From contig NZ_JBJZOI010000007.1 in assembly GCF_047200635.1 (NCBI RefSeq), positions 175,333 to 239,332 of the forward strand: 64,000 bases of DNA, written 5' to 3'. Shown in pieces: positions 1 through 8,960 of the stretch. Numbering within the stretch: position 1 is the stretch's first letter; every line of letters starts with the position of its first letter. A program made the translations under genes and the position numbers. The notes beneath the pieces are model-generated. The model ran no database searches and had not been told where the DNA came from. It was given only the letters and a program-made list of their open reading frames with translations. The stretch is from Saccharopolyspora_C sp047200635 (GTDB taxonomy: Bacteria > Actinomycetota > Actinomycetes > Mycobacteriales > Pseudonocardiaceae).

Positions 1-42
1 GAAGAACTGGTCGCATCACCGAATTCGACCGAAAGGCCGTCG

Positions 43-870
43 ATGAGCATCACCGGCCCGCCCGTCGCCCGGCTCCAGCTGGGACGACTCCTGCGGGACA
101 TGCGGGAGAGCTGCGGAAAGACGCAGGAGCAGGCCGCGAACGCGCTCGAATGCACGAAACCCAAAATCAGCAAGATCGAGACGGGCAAGGCCACGATCGG
201 ACCCGGAGACGTGCGGCTTCTGATCGACTGCTACGGAGTCTCCGGCGACCCCGCGGACGCCGTTCTTCGACTCGCCCGACAAGCGCGGAAGCGGAATCAG
301 ATTCGCGTTCCGGAGTGGGAACAGCGATTCGTCGCGATGGAAAGCATCGCCGCCGAGATCCGCACCTACGAGTCCGAACTCGTCCCGGTCCTGCTGCGCA
401 CTCCGGAGTACTCGAAGGCCGTCGGCGCCGCCGCCGATCCGCGCCGGGACGCCGACGACCTCGACCGCCTCGCCGCCGTGCACGCGGACCGCCAGTCGGT
501 GCTGTCGCGGGAACGGCCGCCGGAGCTCGCGGTCGTGCTCAACGAGTCCGTGCTGCGCCGCGAGATCGGCAGCCGCGACGTGCTGCACAAGCAGCTCGCG
601 CACCTGCGCGACCTCGGCGAGCGGCCGCACATCTCGGTGCAGGTGCTGCCGTTCGGCGCGGGCGCGCACCCGGCGATGAGCACCGCGTTCCACCTGCTGC
701 GCCACGAGGAACCCGCTCCCGGGGCGATGGTCCACATCGGACATCTGCTGAGCGCGGCCCACCTCGACACCTCGGCCCAGACGGACTGGTACGCGGCCGT
801 CTTCGACCGGCTCCGCCGGGCCGCGCTGAGCCCCGAGGACACGGCGACCCTCCTCGCCGAGGCCCGCTGA
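43..870 (+). CDS. XRE-family HTH regulator with DUF5753 (Scr1-like)
   Basis: A 275-residue DNA-binding protein. An N-terminal XRE helix-turn-helix (about residues 12-65, with the ISKIETGKA recognition segment) is followed by a DUF5753 sensor-like domain that runs to the C-terminus. This is the architecture annotated as Scr1-family antitoxin-like regulator in actinomycetes. The ATG is preceded by AAAGG at a suitable distance. The C-terminus FDRLRRAALSPEDTATLL is complete, so it is a useful intact reference for the paralogue at 38304. The usual DUF397 partner is not visible downstream, and whatever lies upstream is outside the window. The target is unknown. Confidence 0.9.
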   Translation: MSITGPPVARLQLGRLLRDMRESCGKTQEQAANALECTKPKISKIETGKATIGPGDVRLLIDCYGVSGDPADAVLRLARQARKRNQIRVPEWEQRFVAMESIAAEIRTYESELVPVLLRTPEYSKAVGAAADPRRDADDLDRLAAVHADRQSVLSRERPPELAVVLNESVLRREIGSRDVLHKQLAHLRDLGERPHISVQVLPFGAGAHPAMSTAFHLLRHEEPAPGAMVHIGHLLSAAHLDTSAQTDWYAAVFDRLRRAALSPEDTATLLAEAR

Positions 871-979
871 CCCGCGGCCCCTCCCCCACCGGCTTCCCGG
901 CGGCGACCGGAGCCGGTGCCGACCCGTGCGCAAGAATGACCCCGCGGCGACGGGGGAAGAACTTCTTGAGGACGGTGTC

Positions 980-3900
980 GTGGAGCCCAGCAACCCGATC
1001 CGCTCGGACGGCACCTCCGGTGGTGGGCCCGGGGCACCGCCGGGGCGCCCCCTGGACGCGCTGAGCGCGCGGGCGGCCCGGCGCGCGCGGTGGCTCGCGC
1101 ACGGGGCCGCGCTGCTGCTCGGCCTGGCCGGGCTCGGGTGCGCGCTCGCGCTGCCCTTCGCCCCGGTGTGGGCCGACCGCACCGAGGTGAGCTGGCCGGC
1201 CGCCGACGAGCCCGCGGTCTCCACCACCGCCCTGTTCGCGCCCTACCGGCCCGCCGAGTTCACCGCGACGATCCCGTGCCCGGCGCTGCGCTCCGCGCTG
1301 GAGCGGCCGGAACCGGTCGAGGTGCTCTCGACCGTGCCGCCGGGCAGCGACCGGGACGGCCTCGTGCTGCGCACCGAGGGCGGTGCGGCGGAGCTGCTGG
1401 TCGGTGGGCGCGCGGTGCCGCTGCCACCGACCACCGCGGACTGCGGGATCGAGGTGCGCTCCACCTCGGGGCCCACCGGTCCGGACGCGGCGGGCCGCAC
1501 CGAGGTCTCCGTCGGGCGGCTGCCCGCGATCGCGCTGCCGGGCGTGCCCGCGCCGGAGGTCTTCTCCTTCCGCACCGGGCTGCCGCCCGAGCAGGCCGCG
1601 GAGCTGTCCGTGACCGCCCGCGCGCACACCTGGTTCGAGACCTCCCCGACGCAGCTGAAGCGCTCGCTGACCGCGCTGGCGATCGTGCTGGCGGCGGTCT
1701 CGCTGCTGCTGCTGGTCGCGCACGCCCCGCCGACCTGGGCGGGGCTGCGCCGGGCGGTGCGCGCACGGCTGCGGCCGAGCACCGCCGCGCTGCTGCTGGT
1801 GGACGCGGTGGTGGCCGCCGCGCTGGCGCTGTGGCTGGTCATCGGCCCGATCAGCGACGACGACGGCTTCGCGATGCTCACCGTCCGGAACTACGCCGCC
1901 ACCGGCGACATCGGGAACTTCTACCGCTGGTTCAACGCCTCCGAGACGCCGTTCACCCTGGTGCAGCACCTGATGCGCTGGGTCTCCGAGTACAGCCTCG
2001 CCCCGGCGTGGCTGCGGGTGCCCAGCGTGATCGCCGGGACGCTGACGTGGCTGGTGCTCGCGCACGGGATCGTGGCACCGCTGTGCCGGGGCCTGCGCAG
2101 GCTGCCGGTGCACGTGCTGACCGGGGTCTTCTTCCTGGCCTGCTGGCTGCCCTTCGGCCTCGGGGTCCGGCCGGAGGCGTACGTCGCGCTGGGCACCGCC
2201 GCCGTGCTCGCGCTGCTGCTGCGGGCCACCGCACCGGGCGCGGCGGCGCCGTTCGGGCTGCTCGGCGCGGCGGCGCTGCTGACCGGGCTCACCGTCGCGG
2301 TCACGCCGACCGGGATCGCCGCGCCGCTGATCGCGCTGCTGTTCGCCCCGCGGATCTGGCGGCTGCTGGTGCTGCCCGGCGCGCTGCCGCGCTGGGCGTC
2401 GGGCCCGACGCGAGCCGTGCTGCTGGCGAGCCTCGGCGCGATGGGCGTGGTGGCGATGTTCGCGGACTCGACCTGGAACGGCTTCCGCCGGGCGACCGAG
2501 ATCCACGACGAGTTCGGCCCGAGCCTGGGCTGGTACGAGGAGGTCGAGCGGTACTCCGCGCTGCTGGGCACCAGCACCTGGGGGACGGCGGGCAAGCGGC
2601 TCGCGGTGCTGCTGGCGGTGGTGGCGGCGCTGCTCGCCTCGGCCGCGGTGCTGCGGCGGCTGCACCGGGCGGTGGGAGTGCCGGAGCTTCCGCTGCTGAT
2701 CGGCGCGGTGGCGGCGGTGCTCGCGACGCTGTGGCTGACGCCGTCGAAGTGGACGCACCACTTCGGCGCGCTCGCCGGGGTCGCGCCCGCGCTGCTGGCG
2801 GTGACGGTGGTGGTGCTGGCGCGGGTCGGCGCGCTGCCGGGAGCGCGGCGGGAGGCCAGGCAGCTCGGGATCGCGGGCGGGTTCGCGGCCGCCGTGGCGG
2901 CCGCCCTGGCGTTCCAGGGGCCGAACTCGTGGTGGCAGTACTCGGACTTCGGGGTCGCCTGGTCGGACACCCCGGTCCGTCCGCTGGAGCTGCCGCTGGA
3001 CAGCCCGCTGCCGTGGCTGGTGGCGGCCGCCGCCGCGGGCCTGCTCGGTTGGGGCCTGGTGCGGCTGCGGGTGCTGGCCGGCGCGTGGACGCTGCCCGCG
3101 ACCTCGGTGCTGACGGGCTCCGCGCTCGTGGTCGTGGGGGTGCTGATCGGCTCGTTCCTGCAGGCCCCGGCGCGGGCGGGCGCGTTCTCCGTGGGCGCCT
3201 CCTCCTGGGACAGCGTTCGGGCCCGCAGCTGCGGGATCGAGAACGAGGTGGAGACGCTGCCGCTGGCGGAGGACGGCGCGCTGGCGATCGTGGACGGTCC
3301 GCGCGACGACACCGGGGCGACGGCCGGCACCTCGGAGGCGGCCGCTCCGGAGACCGAGCAGCCGGTGCGCGACGGCTTCGCCGCCGACCGGGACAGGCCC
3401 GGGCGCCCACCGCAGGAACCGCTGCTGCGCCGCGAGACCGGTGAGCTCGCGCTGCGCCCCACCGGCCCGGAGGCGGTCCCCACCGACGCGAGCCCGGTGA
3501 TGTGGGACAGCCTCGGCGACGGCCCGCGCACCACCGGTGAGGTCACGACCGGCTGGTTCGAGCTGCCCGCGATGCGGCCCGGCCAGGAGCTCTCCGTGTG
3601 GGTCGCCGGGCGCCCCGAGCAGGGCAACGCCCTGCGCCTGGAGTTCGGCCAGGACGCCTCCCCCGGCACCGACGGGGCGGTGCGCGCGCTGGGCCACCGC
3701 GAGCTGCGCGACCCGCCGCCGCGCCAGCTCCCCTTCGACGATCCGCGGACGGGTCGCCCGGTGGACTGGCGCGACTTCGGCTCCTGGCGGCTGATCACCG
3801 TGGCGGCGAGCGAGCTGCCGGCCGGTGCGGACCGGGTGCGGCTGCACGCGAGCGACGCCACCACCGACGAGCAGGGCTGGCTCGCGTTCAGCGGGCCCGC

Positions 3901-4303
3901 GGTGCGGGACGTGGTGCCGCTGCGCGACGTGCTCGACGGCGGGATCCCGGCTCTGGTGGACTGGCCGATCAGCTTCCTGTTCCCCTGCTACGTCGACTAC
4001 CCGCGCGTCTCGCACGGCACCGCCGACAGCCCGGGGCTGCTCGTCACGCCGCCCGCCGGGGAGGGTTCGATGGCCTTCGACCCGTCCTACGGCGGCGTGT
4101 TCACCGGCGCGGTGAACCAGTCGCGGCGGTTGGAGACGCCGAGCAGGCTGCGCGACGCGCCGGGCTTCACCTGGGGCCACGTGCTGTCGGTGAGCTACGA
4201 CGTGGACCGGGACGCCTACGACCTGCGCACCCGGCGGGTCCGGGAGGGCGGCGCGGACGGCGACGGCGCCTACCCCTTCGAGGAAGGCGACCTGCACCCC
4301 TGA
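980..4303 (+). CDS. Arabinosyltransferase (Emb family, GT53)
   Basis: Large polytopic membrane glycosyltransferase that adds arabinofuranose from decaprenyl-phospho-arabinose to cell-wall arabinan on the outer face of the membrane. An N-terminal TM segment and a first periplasmic domain are followed by a multi-TM core. The acidic loop ISDDDGF (about residue 290) matches the conserved Emb catalytic loop. The roughly 300-residue C-terminal extracytoplasmic part (with CYVDYPR near the end) resembles the Emb carbohydrate-binding domain. I prefer the GTG at 980 because GAGG lies 8 bases upstream; an in-frame GTG at 926 would add 18 residues. Only one emb gene is present, not an embCAB set. It cannot be called EmbA, B or C from sequence alone. 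Confidence 0.92.
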   Translation: MEPSNPIRSDGTSGGGPGAPPGRPLDALSARAARRARWLAHGAALLLGLAGLGCALALPFAPVWADRTEVSWPAADEPAVSTTALFAPYRPAEFTATIPCPALRSALERPEPVEVLSTVPPGSDRDGLVLRTEGGAAELLVGGRAVPLPPTTADCGIEVRSTSGPTGPDAAGRTEVSVGRLPAIALPGVPAPEVFSFRTGLPPEQAAELSVTARAHTWFETSPTQLKRSLTALAIVLAAVSLLLLVAHAPPTWAGLRRAVRARLRPSTAALLLVDAVVAAALALWLVIGPISDDDGFAMLTVRNYAATGDIGNFYRWFNASETPFTLVQHLMRWVSEYSLAPAWLRVPSVIAGTLTWLVLAHGIVAPLCRGLRRLPVHVLTGVFFLACWLPFGLGVRPEAYVALGTAAVLALLLRATAPGAAAPFGLLGAAALLTGLTVAVTPTGIAAPLIALLFAPRIWRLLVLPGALPRWASGPTRAVLLASLGAMGVVAMFADSTWNGFRRATEIHDEFGPSLGWYEEVERYSALLGTSTWGTAGKRLAVLLAVVAALLASAAVLRRLHRAVGVPELPLLIGAVAAVLATLWLTPSKWTHHFGALAGVAPALLAVTVVVLARVGALPGARREARQLGIAGGFAAAVAAALAFQGPNSWWQYSDFGVAWSDTPVRPLELPLDSPLPWLVAAAAAGLLGWGLVRLRVLAGAWTLPATSVLTGSALVVVGVLIGSFLQAPARAGAFSVGASSWDSVRARSCGIENEVETLPLAEDGALAIVDGPRDDTGATAGTSEAAAPETEQPVRDGFAADRDRPGRPPQEPLLRRETGELALRPTGPEAVPTDASPVMWDSLGDGPRTTGEVTTGWFELPAMRPGQELSVWVAGRPEQGNALRLEFGQDASPGTDGAVRALGHRELRDPPPRQLPFDDPRTGRPVDWRDFGSWRLITVAASELPAGADRVRLHASDATTDEQGWLAFSGPAVRDVVPLRDVLDGGIPALVDWPISFLFPCYVDYPRVSHGTADSPGLLVTPPAGEGSMAFDPSYGGVFTGAVNQSRRLETPSRLRDAPGFTWGHVLSVSYDVDRDAYDLRTRRVREGGADGDGAYPFEEGDLHP

Positions 4304-4473
4304 GCGCTCCGCGCGTCGATCGACCGACCCCGCTGCGGAGCGGTCCGCGAATGCGGAAAACTGAGCGCACCGGGCATCCGCGGTCGCACCGCCCGGCCTA
4401 CCCGCGGCACGCGGGCAACCGATCCGCCGCGCGCGGCGTTCACGCGAGCGGGGGCGGCGAGGAGGGGAGCCAG

Positions 4474-5481
4474 GTGGGCGAGACGATCAGCCGATCCGTG
4501 CCGGTGGAACAGCCGCACCGGCGGACCGGGGAACCGCCGACGGGGTCCCTCGTCTCCTACGTGCTCCCCGTCTACGACGAGCAGGACGGGCTGCGCCGCT
4601 TCCACCGGGAGCTGGTCGCCGCCACCGAGACTCGGCCGGACTTCGAGTACGAGTTCATCTACGTCAACGACGGTTCCGCCGACGGTTCGCTGACGATCCT
4701 GCGCGAGCTGGCGGAAGCCGATTCCCGGGTGCGGGTGCTGGACTTCGCGCGCAACTTCGGCCACCAGATCGCGATCACGGCGGGGCTGGACCACGCCGAG
4801 GGCGACGCGGTGGTGGTGATGGACACCGACCTGCAGGACCCGCCGGCCGTCAGCGTCCAGATGATCGACGAGTGGGCGCGGGGCGCGGAGATCGTGTCCG
4901 CGCGGCGGCGCACCCGGCGCGACACCCGGTTCAAGCGGCTCACCGCGCACTCCTACTACCGGCTGCTGCACGGCCTGGCGGAGGTGGACATCCCGGTGGA
5001 CACCGGGGACTTCCGGCTGCTGGACCGGCGGGCGGCCGAGGAGCTGCGCGGCTTCCGGGAGCGCAGCCGGTTCATCCGCGGCCTGGTCGCCTCGATGGGG
5101 TTCGCCCAGACCGAGGTGCTGTTCGATCGCGACGAGCGGGCCGCGGGTGAGACGAAGTACCCGCTGCGCAAGATGGTGCGGTTGGCCGCGGACGGGGTCA
5201 CCGGCTTCTCCACCGCCCCGCTGAAGATGATCACCCGGATCGGTTTCCTGAGCCTGGCGCTCGCCGCCCTGGGGATCCTCTACGCGGTGGTGATGCGGGT
5301 GTTCCTGCCCGAGGTCACCGTCTCCGGCTGGACGATGATCATGGTGGTGATGCTGTTCCTCGGCGGGGTGCAGATGCTCTCGCTGGGCGTGATCGGCAGT
5401 TACGTCGGGCGGATCTACGACGAGGTGCGCCAGCGCCCGCTCTACATCGTGCGCAAGGTGATCCGGCATGACGAGCACTGA
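4474..5481 (+). CDS. Family 2 glycosyltransferase (polyprenyl-phosphate type)
   Basis: A 335-residue membrane-anchored GT2 enzyme of the DPM1/GtrB type. It likely moves a sugar from a nucleotide donor to a polyprenyl phosphate on the cytosolic face. The nucleotide-binding fold starts at SYVLPVYDEQDG. The DTDLQDPP motif supplies the metal-binding DXD, and RFIRGLVASMGF is the typical acceptor-side motif. Two C-terminal TM helices lie at about residues 255-315. The GTG start is preceded by GGAGGGGAG. The gene overlaps the GtrA gene by 14 bases, which supports a GT2/flippase unit that decorates an extracytoplasmic glycan. Sugar identity is unknown. Confidence 0.9.
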   Translation: MGETISRSVPVEQPHRRTGEPPTGSLVSYVLPVYDEQDGLRRFHRELVAATETRPDFEYEFIYVNDGSADGSLTILRELAEADSRVRVLDFARNFGHQIAITAGLDHAEGDAVVVMDTDLQDPPAVSVQMIDEWARGAEIVSARRRTRRDTRFKRLTAHSYYRLLHGLAEVDIPVDTGDFRLLDRRAAEELRGFRERSRFIRGLVASMGFAQTEVLFDRDERAAGETKYPLRKMVRLAADGVTGFSTAPLKMITRIGFLSLALAALGILYAVVMRVFLPEVTVSGWTMIMVVMLFLGGVQMLSLGVIGSYVGRIYDEVRQRPLYIVRKVIRHDEH

Positions 5482-5875
5482 CCAGCGGCGGTCGCGGTTG
5501 CCGCGGCCCAGCCGCGCGCTGGTGCTCTACGGGATCATCGGCGTCAGCGGCGTGACCCTGGACTACCTGCTGTTCCTGCTGCTGTTCAACGGGATCGGGC
5601 TGCACGAACAACTCGCGAACGCGATCAGCACCAGCGCCGGGATCGCGAACAACTTCGCGCTCAACGCCTGGCTGAACTTCCGCACCCGGGACCGGTTGCT
5701 GCTGCGCTTCGCCCGCTTCTACGGGGTCGGCCTGGCCGGGATGGCGCTGACCTTCCTGCTGCTGCACCTGGGATCCGGGGAGCTCGGGCTGAACCCGAAC
5801 CTGGTCAAGGCGGCGGCGATCCCGCTGGTCGTGGTGCTGCAATACATGATCAACAAGAGATGGAGTTTCGGATGA
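5468..5875 (+). CDS. GtrA-family membrane protein
   Basis: A 135-residue protein with four predicted TM helices. Family features include the start region GIIGVSGVTLDYLLFLLLF and the NNFALNAWLNFR motif. GtrA-like proteins are thought to flip or help recruit polyprenyl-linked sugars; the mycobacterial relative Rv3789 has been linked to arabinan assembly. It sits between the GT2 gene (14-base overlap) and the flavoprotein gene (ATGA overlap), so the three are very likely translationally coupled. Together with the emb gene upstream, a role in envelope sugar transfer is the natural inference. Confidence 0.9.
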   Translation: MTSTDQRRSRLPRPSRALVLYGIIGVSGVTLDYLLFLLLFNGIGLHEQLANAISTSAGIANNFALNAWLNFRTRDRLLLRFARFYGVGLAGMALTFLLLHLGSGELGLNPNLVKAAAIPLVVVLQYMINKRWSFG

Positions 5876-7140
5876 AGCTGGGCGTCGTGGGCGCCGGGGC
5901 GACCGGGCTGACCGCCGCGTTCGACGCGGTCAAGGCGGGGCACGAGGTCACCGTGCTGGAGGCCTCCGCCGAGCTCGGCGGGCTCGCCGCCTCCATCGAG
6001 GTCGGCGGCACCCCGCTGGAGCGGTTCTACCACCACAGCTTCAAGACCGACCGGGCGATGATCGAGCTGATCACCGAGCTGGGTCTGGCCGACAAGCTGC
6101 GCTTCCACTCCCCCACCACCGGTGTCTACCTGGGCGGCGAGCTGCACCCGTTCGGCACCCCGCTGGAGATGCTGTCCTTCCCCGGGTTCTCGATGGCCGA
6201 CCGGTTGCGGTTCGGGGCGAGCTCGGCGGCGCTCAAGGCGGTCCGCGACGGCACCCGGTTCGGATCGGTGCGCGCCTTGGACTGGATGCGCCGCTGGGCC
6301 GGGCCGAAGGTCACCGGGACGATCTGGGAGCCGCTGCTGGCCGGCAAGTTCGGCGAGCGCGCCGAGGACGTGTCGATGGCCTGGTTGTGGGCGCGGATCC
6401 ACTACCGCACCTTCGGCCTCGGCTACGTGCACGGCGGGTTCGAGCAGGTCTACCGGGCGCTGCTGGACGCGGTGACCGCGCGCGGCGGCCGGGTCGAGTT
6501 CGGCCGGCCGGTCACCTCGATCCGCCAACCCGACCGGGTCGAGGTGCGCACCGGGGACGGCTCGGAGCACGAGTTCGACCAGCTCATCGTCACCGTCCCG
6601 CAGCCGGTGTTCGCGAAGGCGGCCGGCCTGGAGTCCGACGACGTGCTGTGGCGCAACCAGTACCTCGGGGCGACCTGCTTCGTCCTGGAGTGCGACCGCA
6701 GCGTGATCCCGTACTACTGGCTCAACATCAACGACACCGACTTCCCGTTCCTGGCGGTCGTCGAGCACACCAACATGGTCGATCCGGCCGAGTACGGCGG
6801 CAGGCACGTGGTCTACGTCGGCAACTACGTGCCGCGCGACGACTGGCGGTTCACCACCGACCCCGCGGAGCTGCTGGAGCGCTACGTCCCGTGGCTGCGC
6901 AAGCTGAACCCGGACTTCGACGAGTCCTGGATCCAGGACTGGCACTTCTCCAAGGCGGGGTTCGCGCAGCCGGTGGTGACGCCCGGGTACCGCGCGCTGA
7001 TCCCGCCGCACGAGACGGCGATGCCGGGCGTCGCGCTGGCCACGATGGCCCAGATCTACCCGCAGGACCGCGGCCAGAGCTACGCGATCCAGATGGCCCA
7101 CGACGTCGTCCGCCGCCTCGGCCTGGACCGCCCGAGCTGA
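5872..7140 (+). CDS. FAD/NAD(P)-dependent oxidoreductase (amine-oxidase fold)
   Basis: A 422-residue flavoprotein. The N-terminal dinucleotide-binding motif GVVGAGATGLTAAF is followed by EASAELGGLA, typical of the amine oxidase, phytoene desaturase and UDP-galactopyranose mutase-like superfamily. I choose the ATG at 5872, which overlaps the gtrA stop as ATGA, rather than the ATG four codons earlier. The conserved HHSFKTD, NQYLGATC and QIYPQDRGQSYA segments resemble uncharacterised proteins that travel with GT2 enzymes. It may modify a sugar or a lipid-linked intermediate. It is not the canonical Glf, which is present separately at 10945. Confidence 0.85.
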   Translation: MKLGVVGAGATGLTAAFDAVKAGHEVTVLEASAELGGLAASIEVGGTPLERFYHHSFKTDRAMIELITELGLADKLRFHSPTTGVYLGGELHPFGTPLEMLSFPGFSMADRLRFGASSAALKAVRDGTRFGSVRALDWMRRWAGPKVTGTIWEPLLAGKFGERAEDVSMAWLWARIHYRTFGLGYVHGGFEQVYRALLDAVTARGGRVEFGRPVTSIRQPDRVEVRTGDGSEHEFDQLIVTVPQPVFAKAAGLESDDVLWRNQYLGATCFVLECDRSVIPYYWLNINDTDFPFLAVVEHTNMVDPAEYGGRHVVYVGNYVPRDDWRFTTDPAELLERYVPWLRKLNPDFDESWIQDWHFSKAGFAQPVVTPGYRALIPPHETAMPGVALATMAQIYPQDRGQSYAIQMAHDVVRRLGLDRPS

Positions 7141-7146
7141 GCGCGC

Positions 7147-7178
7147 AGAACGCCCCCGGCTCGGGCCGGGGGCGTTCT
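7147..7178. terminator. Bidirectional terminator hairpin
   Basis: A perfect 14-bp stem with a TCGG tetraloop lies between two convergent operons, seven bases after the flavoprotein stop and 15 bases before the ubiA-type stop. A T-containing stretch follows on the plus side. Its position suits termination of both operons. Confidence 0.85.
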
Positions 7179-7192
7179 TGGTCCTCTGTTCG

Positions 7193-8332
7193 TCAGAGGT
7201 AGTACGCGAGGAACAGGCAGCCCGCCAGCATCGCGCCGAGGACCAGCAGCACCTTGTCCTTGAGCGCCACCTCCTCGGGCTCACCGGCGACGCCCTTGTC
7301 CACGTCCACCGCGTACCGCAGGATCGCGATCACCATCGGGATGATCGAGATGATGCCCCAGCGGGACTGCTCGATCTCGCGGATGTCGTACGCCCACAGG
7401 CAGTACGTCATGATCGTGATCGCGGCCGCGATGGCCCAGACGAACCGCAGGTAGGAGGGCGAGTACGCCTTCAGCGACTTGCGGATCTTCGCGCCGGTCT
7501 CGGCCGCCAGCTTCACCTCGGCGTAGCGCTTGCCCGCCACCATGAACAACGAGCCGAACGCCACCACGATGTAGAACCACTGGGTGATCTCCAGGCCGGC
7601 CGCGGCACCACCGGCGACCGCGCGCAGCAGGAAGCCGGAGGCCACGATGCACAGGTCGATCACCGGCTGGTGCTTGAGGCCGAAGCAGTAGCCCAGCTGC
7701 ACCGCGATGTAGACCGCCATCACCGTCAGCAGCCCGATGCTCACCACGCCCGAGATCACCAGCGAACCGACGAGCAGCAGACCCGCCACCGCCCAGGCGA
7801 TCGGAACGGGGATGAGGCCCGCCGCGATCGGCCGGTTCCGCTTGGTCGGGTGCTGCCGGTCCGACTCGACGTCGATGGCGTCGTTGATGAAGTAGATGCC
7901 CGAGGCGGCCATCGAGAACACCACGAACGCCACGGCGGCGTCGAGCACGACGCCCGGGTCCAGCAACGCGCCCGCGGTGAACGGGGCGGCCAGGACCAGG
8001 ACGTTCTTCACCCACTGCTTCGGGCGCAGTTCCTTGATCAGGCCGGTGACCAGGCCCGCCGACGTGCCCGCCTTCGCGGTCACCTTGGCGTGGTAGGCGT
8101 CCGAGGACTTGTCCTTCTCGTCCCCGCCGCCCGCCGCGGGCTCTTCCAGCGCACCCGCGCTGCCACCGGCCTCGGAGCCGATGGAGCCCTCGGAGTCCGA
8201 CTCGACCTCGTCGCGCACCTGCTCCGCGTCGGTCTCGGTCACCTCGGCCTTCGCCTGCGTCCCGGTCGCGGCCTGGTCGAGCCCGCCTTCGGGTTCGCTG
8301 ACGGTCGCTCCGGTCTCGTTCTTGTCAGCCAC
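7193..8332 (-). CDS. ubiA: Decaprenyl-phosphate phosphoribosyltransferase (UbiA family)
   Basis: UbiA-superfamily prenyltransferase that condenses PRPP with decaprenyl phosphate, the first committed step toward the arabinose donor DPA. About 290 residues of membrane core follow an acidic, poorly conserved extension of about 85 residues that is longer than in the mycobacterial homologue Rv3806c. The family Asp-rich motif NDAIDVESDRQHPTK (about residue 140) and multiple TM helices are clear. The GTG start is preceded by GGAGGA. It overlaps the PAP2 phosphatase gene by 8 bases. The order glf-glfT2-PAP2-ubiA equals Rv3809c-Rv3806c, as I recall that locus. Confidence 0.93.
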   Translation of the reverse strand: MADKNETGATVSEPEGGLDQAATGTQAKAEVTETDAEQVRDEVESDSEGSIGSEAGGSAGALEEPAAGGGDEKDKSSDAYHAKVTAKAGTSAGLVTGLIKELRPKQWVKNVLVLAAPFTAGALLDPGVVLDAAVAFVVFSMAASGIYFINDAIDVESDRQHPTKRNRPIAAGLIPVPIAWAVAGLLLVGSLVISGVVSIGLLTVMAVYIAVQLGYCFGLKHQPVIDLCIVASGFLLRAVAGGAAAGLEITQWFYIVVAFGSLFMVAGKRYAEVKLAAETGAKIRKSLKAYSPSYLRFVWAIAAAITIMTYCLWAYDIREIEQSRWGIISIIPMVIAILRYAVDVDKGVAGEPEEVALKDKVLLVLGAMLAGCLFLAYYL

Positions 8333-8921
8333 GGTTCCTCCGCCGTCTCATGAACCGCCGGACGCCCAGCGCCACGGCACCGCCGAGCGCTGAACCGGCG
8401 AGAACGTCGCTCGGGTAATGCACCCCCAGGACCATCCGGCTGACCATCATCGGCGGCACCAGCGCCGGGGTCAGCCGCTTGTTCAGCAGGCCGCCGTAGA
8501 GGACGGCCGCGGTCGTCGTCGAGGTGGCGTGCGAGGACGGGAAGCTCAGCTTGCTCGGCGTTCCGACCAGCACCCGCACCTGCGGGTCACCGGGGCGGCT
8601 GCGCCGCACGACCCGCTTGATCCCGATCGACGCGCCGTGCGCGAAGGCGACCCCGGCCGCGGCCGCGACCCACTCACCGCGGCGCGGACGGTCCACCAGG
8701 GCGCCCACGGCGCCGATCGCCAGCCAGCCCGCCGCGTGCTCGCCGAACCACGACATCGCGCGAGCGGTCTTGACCACCGGAGTCCTGGCCAGCGTGGCCT
8801 GCACCTTGCGCAGGGCGAGCGTCTCGGTGGTGACTTCCGGTACCGGTTCCCAGGTACCTGGGATGAACTCCCGATCCTCGACGCTCGCAGCGCCGGGATC
8901 CGTGGTCGATTCAGCAGACAC
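8325..8921 (-). CDS. PAP2-family phosphatase (decaprenylphosphoryl-phosphoribose phosphatase)
   Basis: A 198-residue membrane phosphatase with all three PAP2 motifs: KRVVRRSRP, PSSHATS, and SRMVLGVHYPSD carrying the catalytic His and Asp. The mycobacterial positional homologue is Rv3807c, proposed to dephosphorylate the UbiA product. I choose the GTG at 8921 because GGAG lies just upstream; a GTG at 8945 would add 8 residues but has no ribosome binding site. It is coupled to ubiA by an 8-base overlap, so its product should act directly on the UbiA product. Confidence 0.9.
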   Translation of the reverse strand: MSAESTTDPGAASVEDREFIPGTWEPVPEVTTETLALRKVQATLARTPVVKTARAMSWFGEHAAGWLAIGAVGALVDRPRRGEWVAAAAGVAFAHGASIGIKRVVRRSRPGDPQVRVLVGTPSKLSFPSSHATSTTTAAVLYGGLLNKRLTPALVPPMMVSRMVLGVHYPSDVLAGSALGGAVALGVRRFMRRRRNRG

Positions 8922-8960
8922 GTCGTCTCCGGGGTCGGGGCACACAGGTCACGGGGATGC

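Noticed and set aside
539..4297. 1252-codon minus-strand open frame opposite emb
   Set aside because: Low-complexity Arg/Gly/Ala/Gln translation typical of an antisense shadow in GC-rich DNA; the plus-strand Emb frame has clear family motifs.
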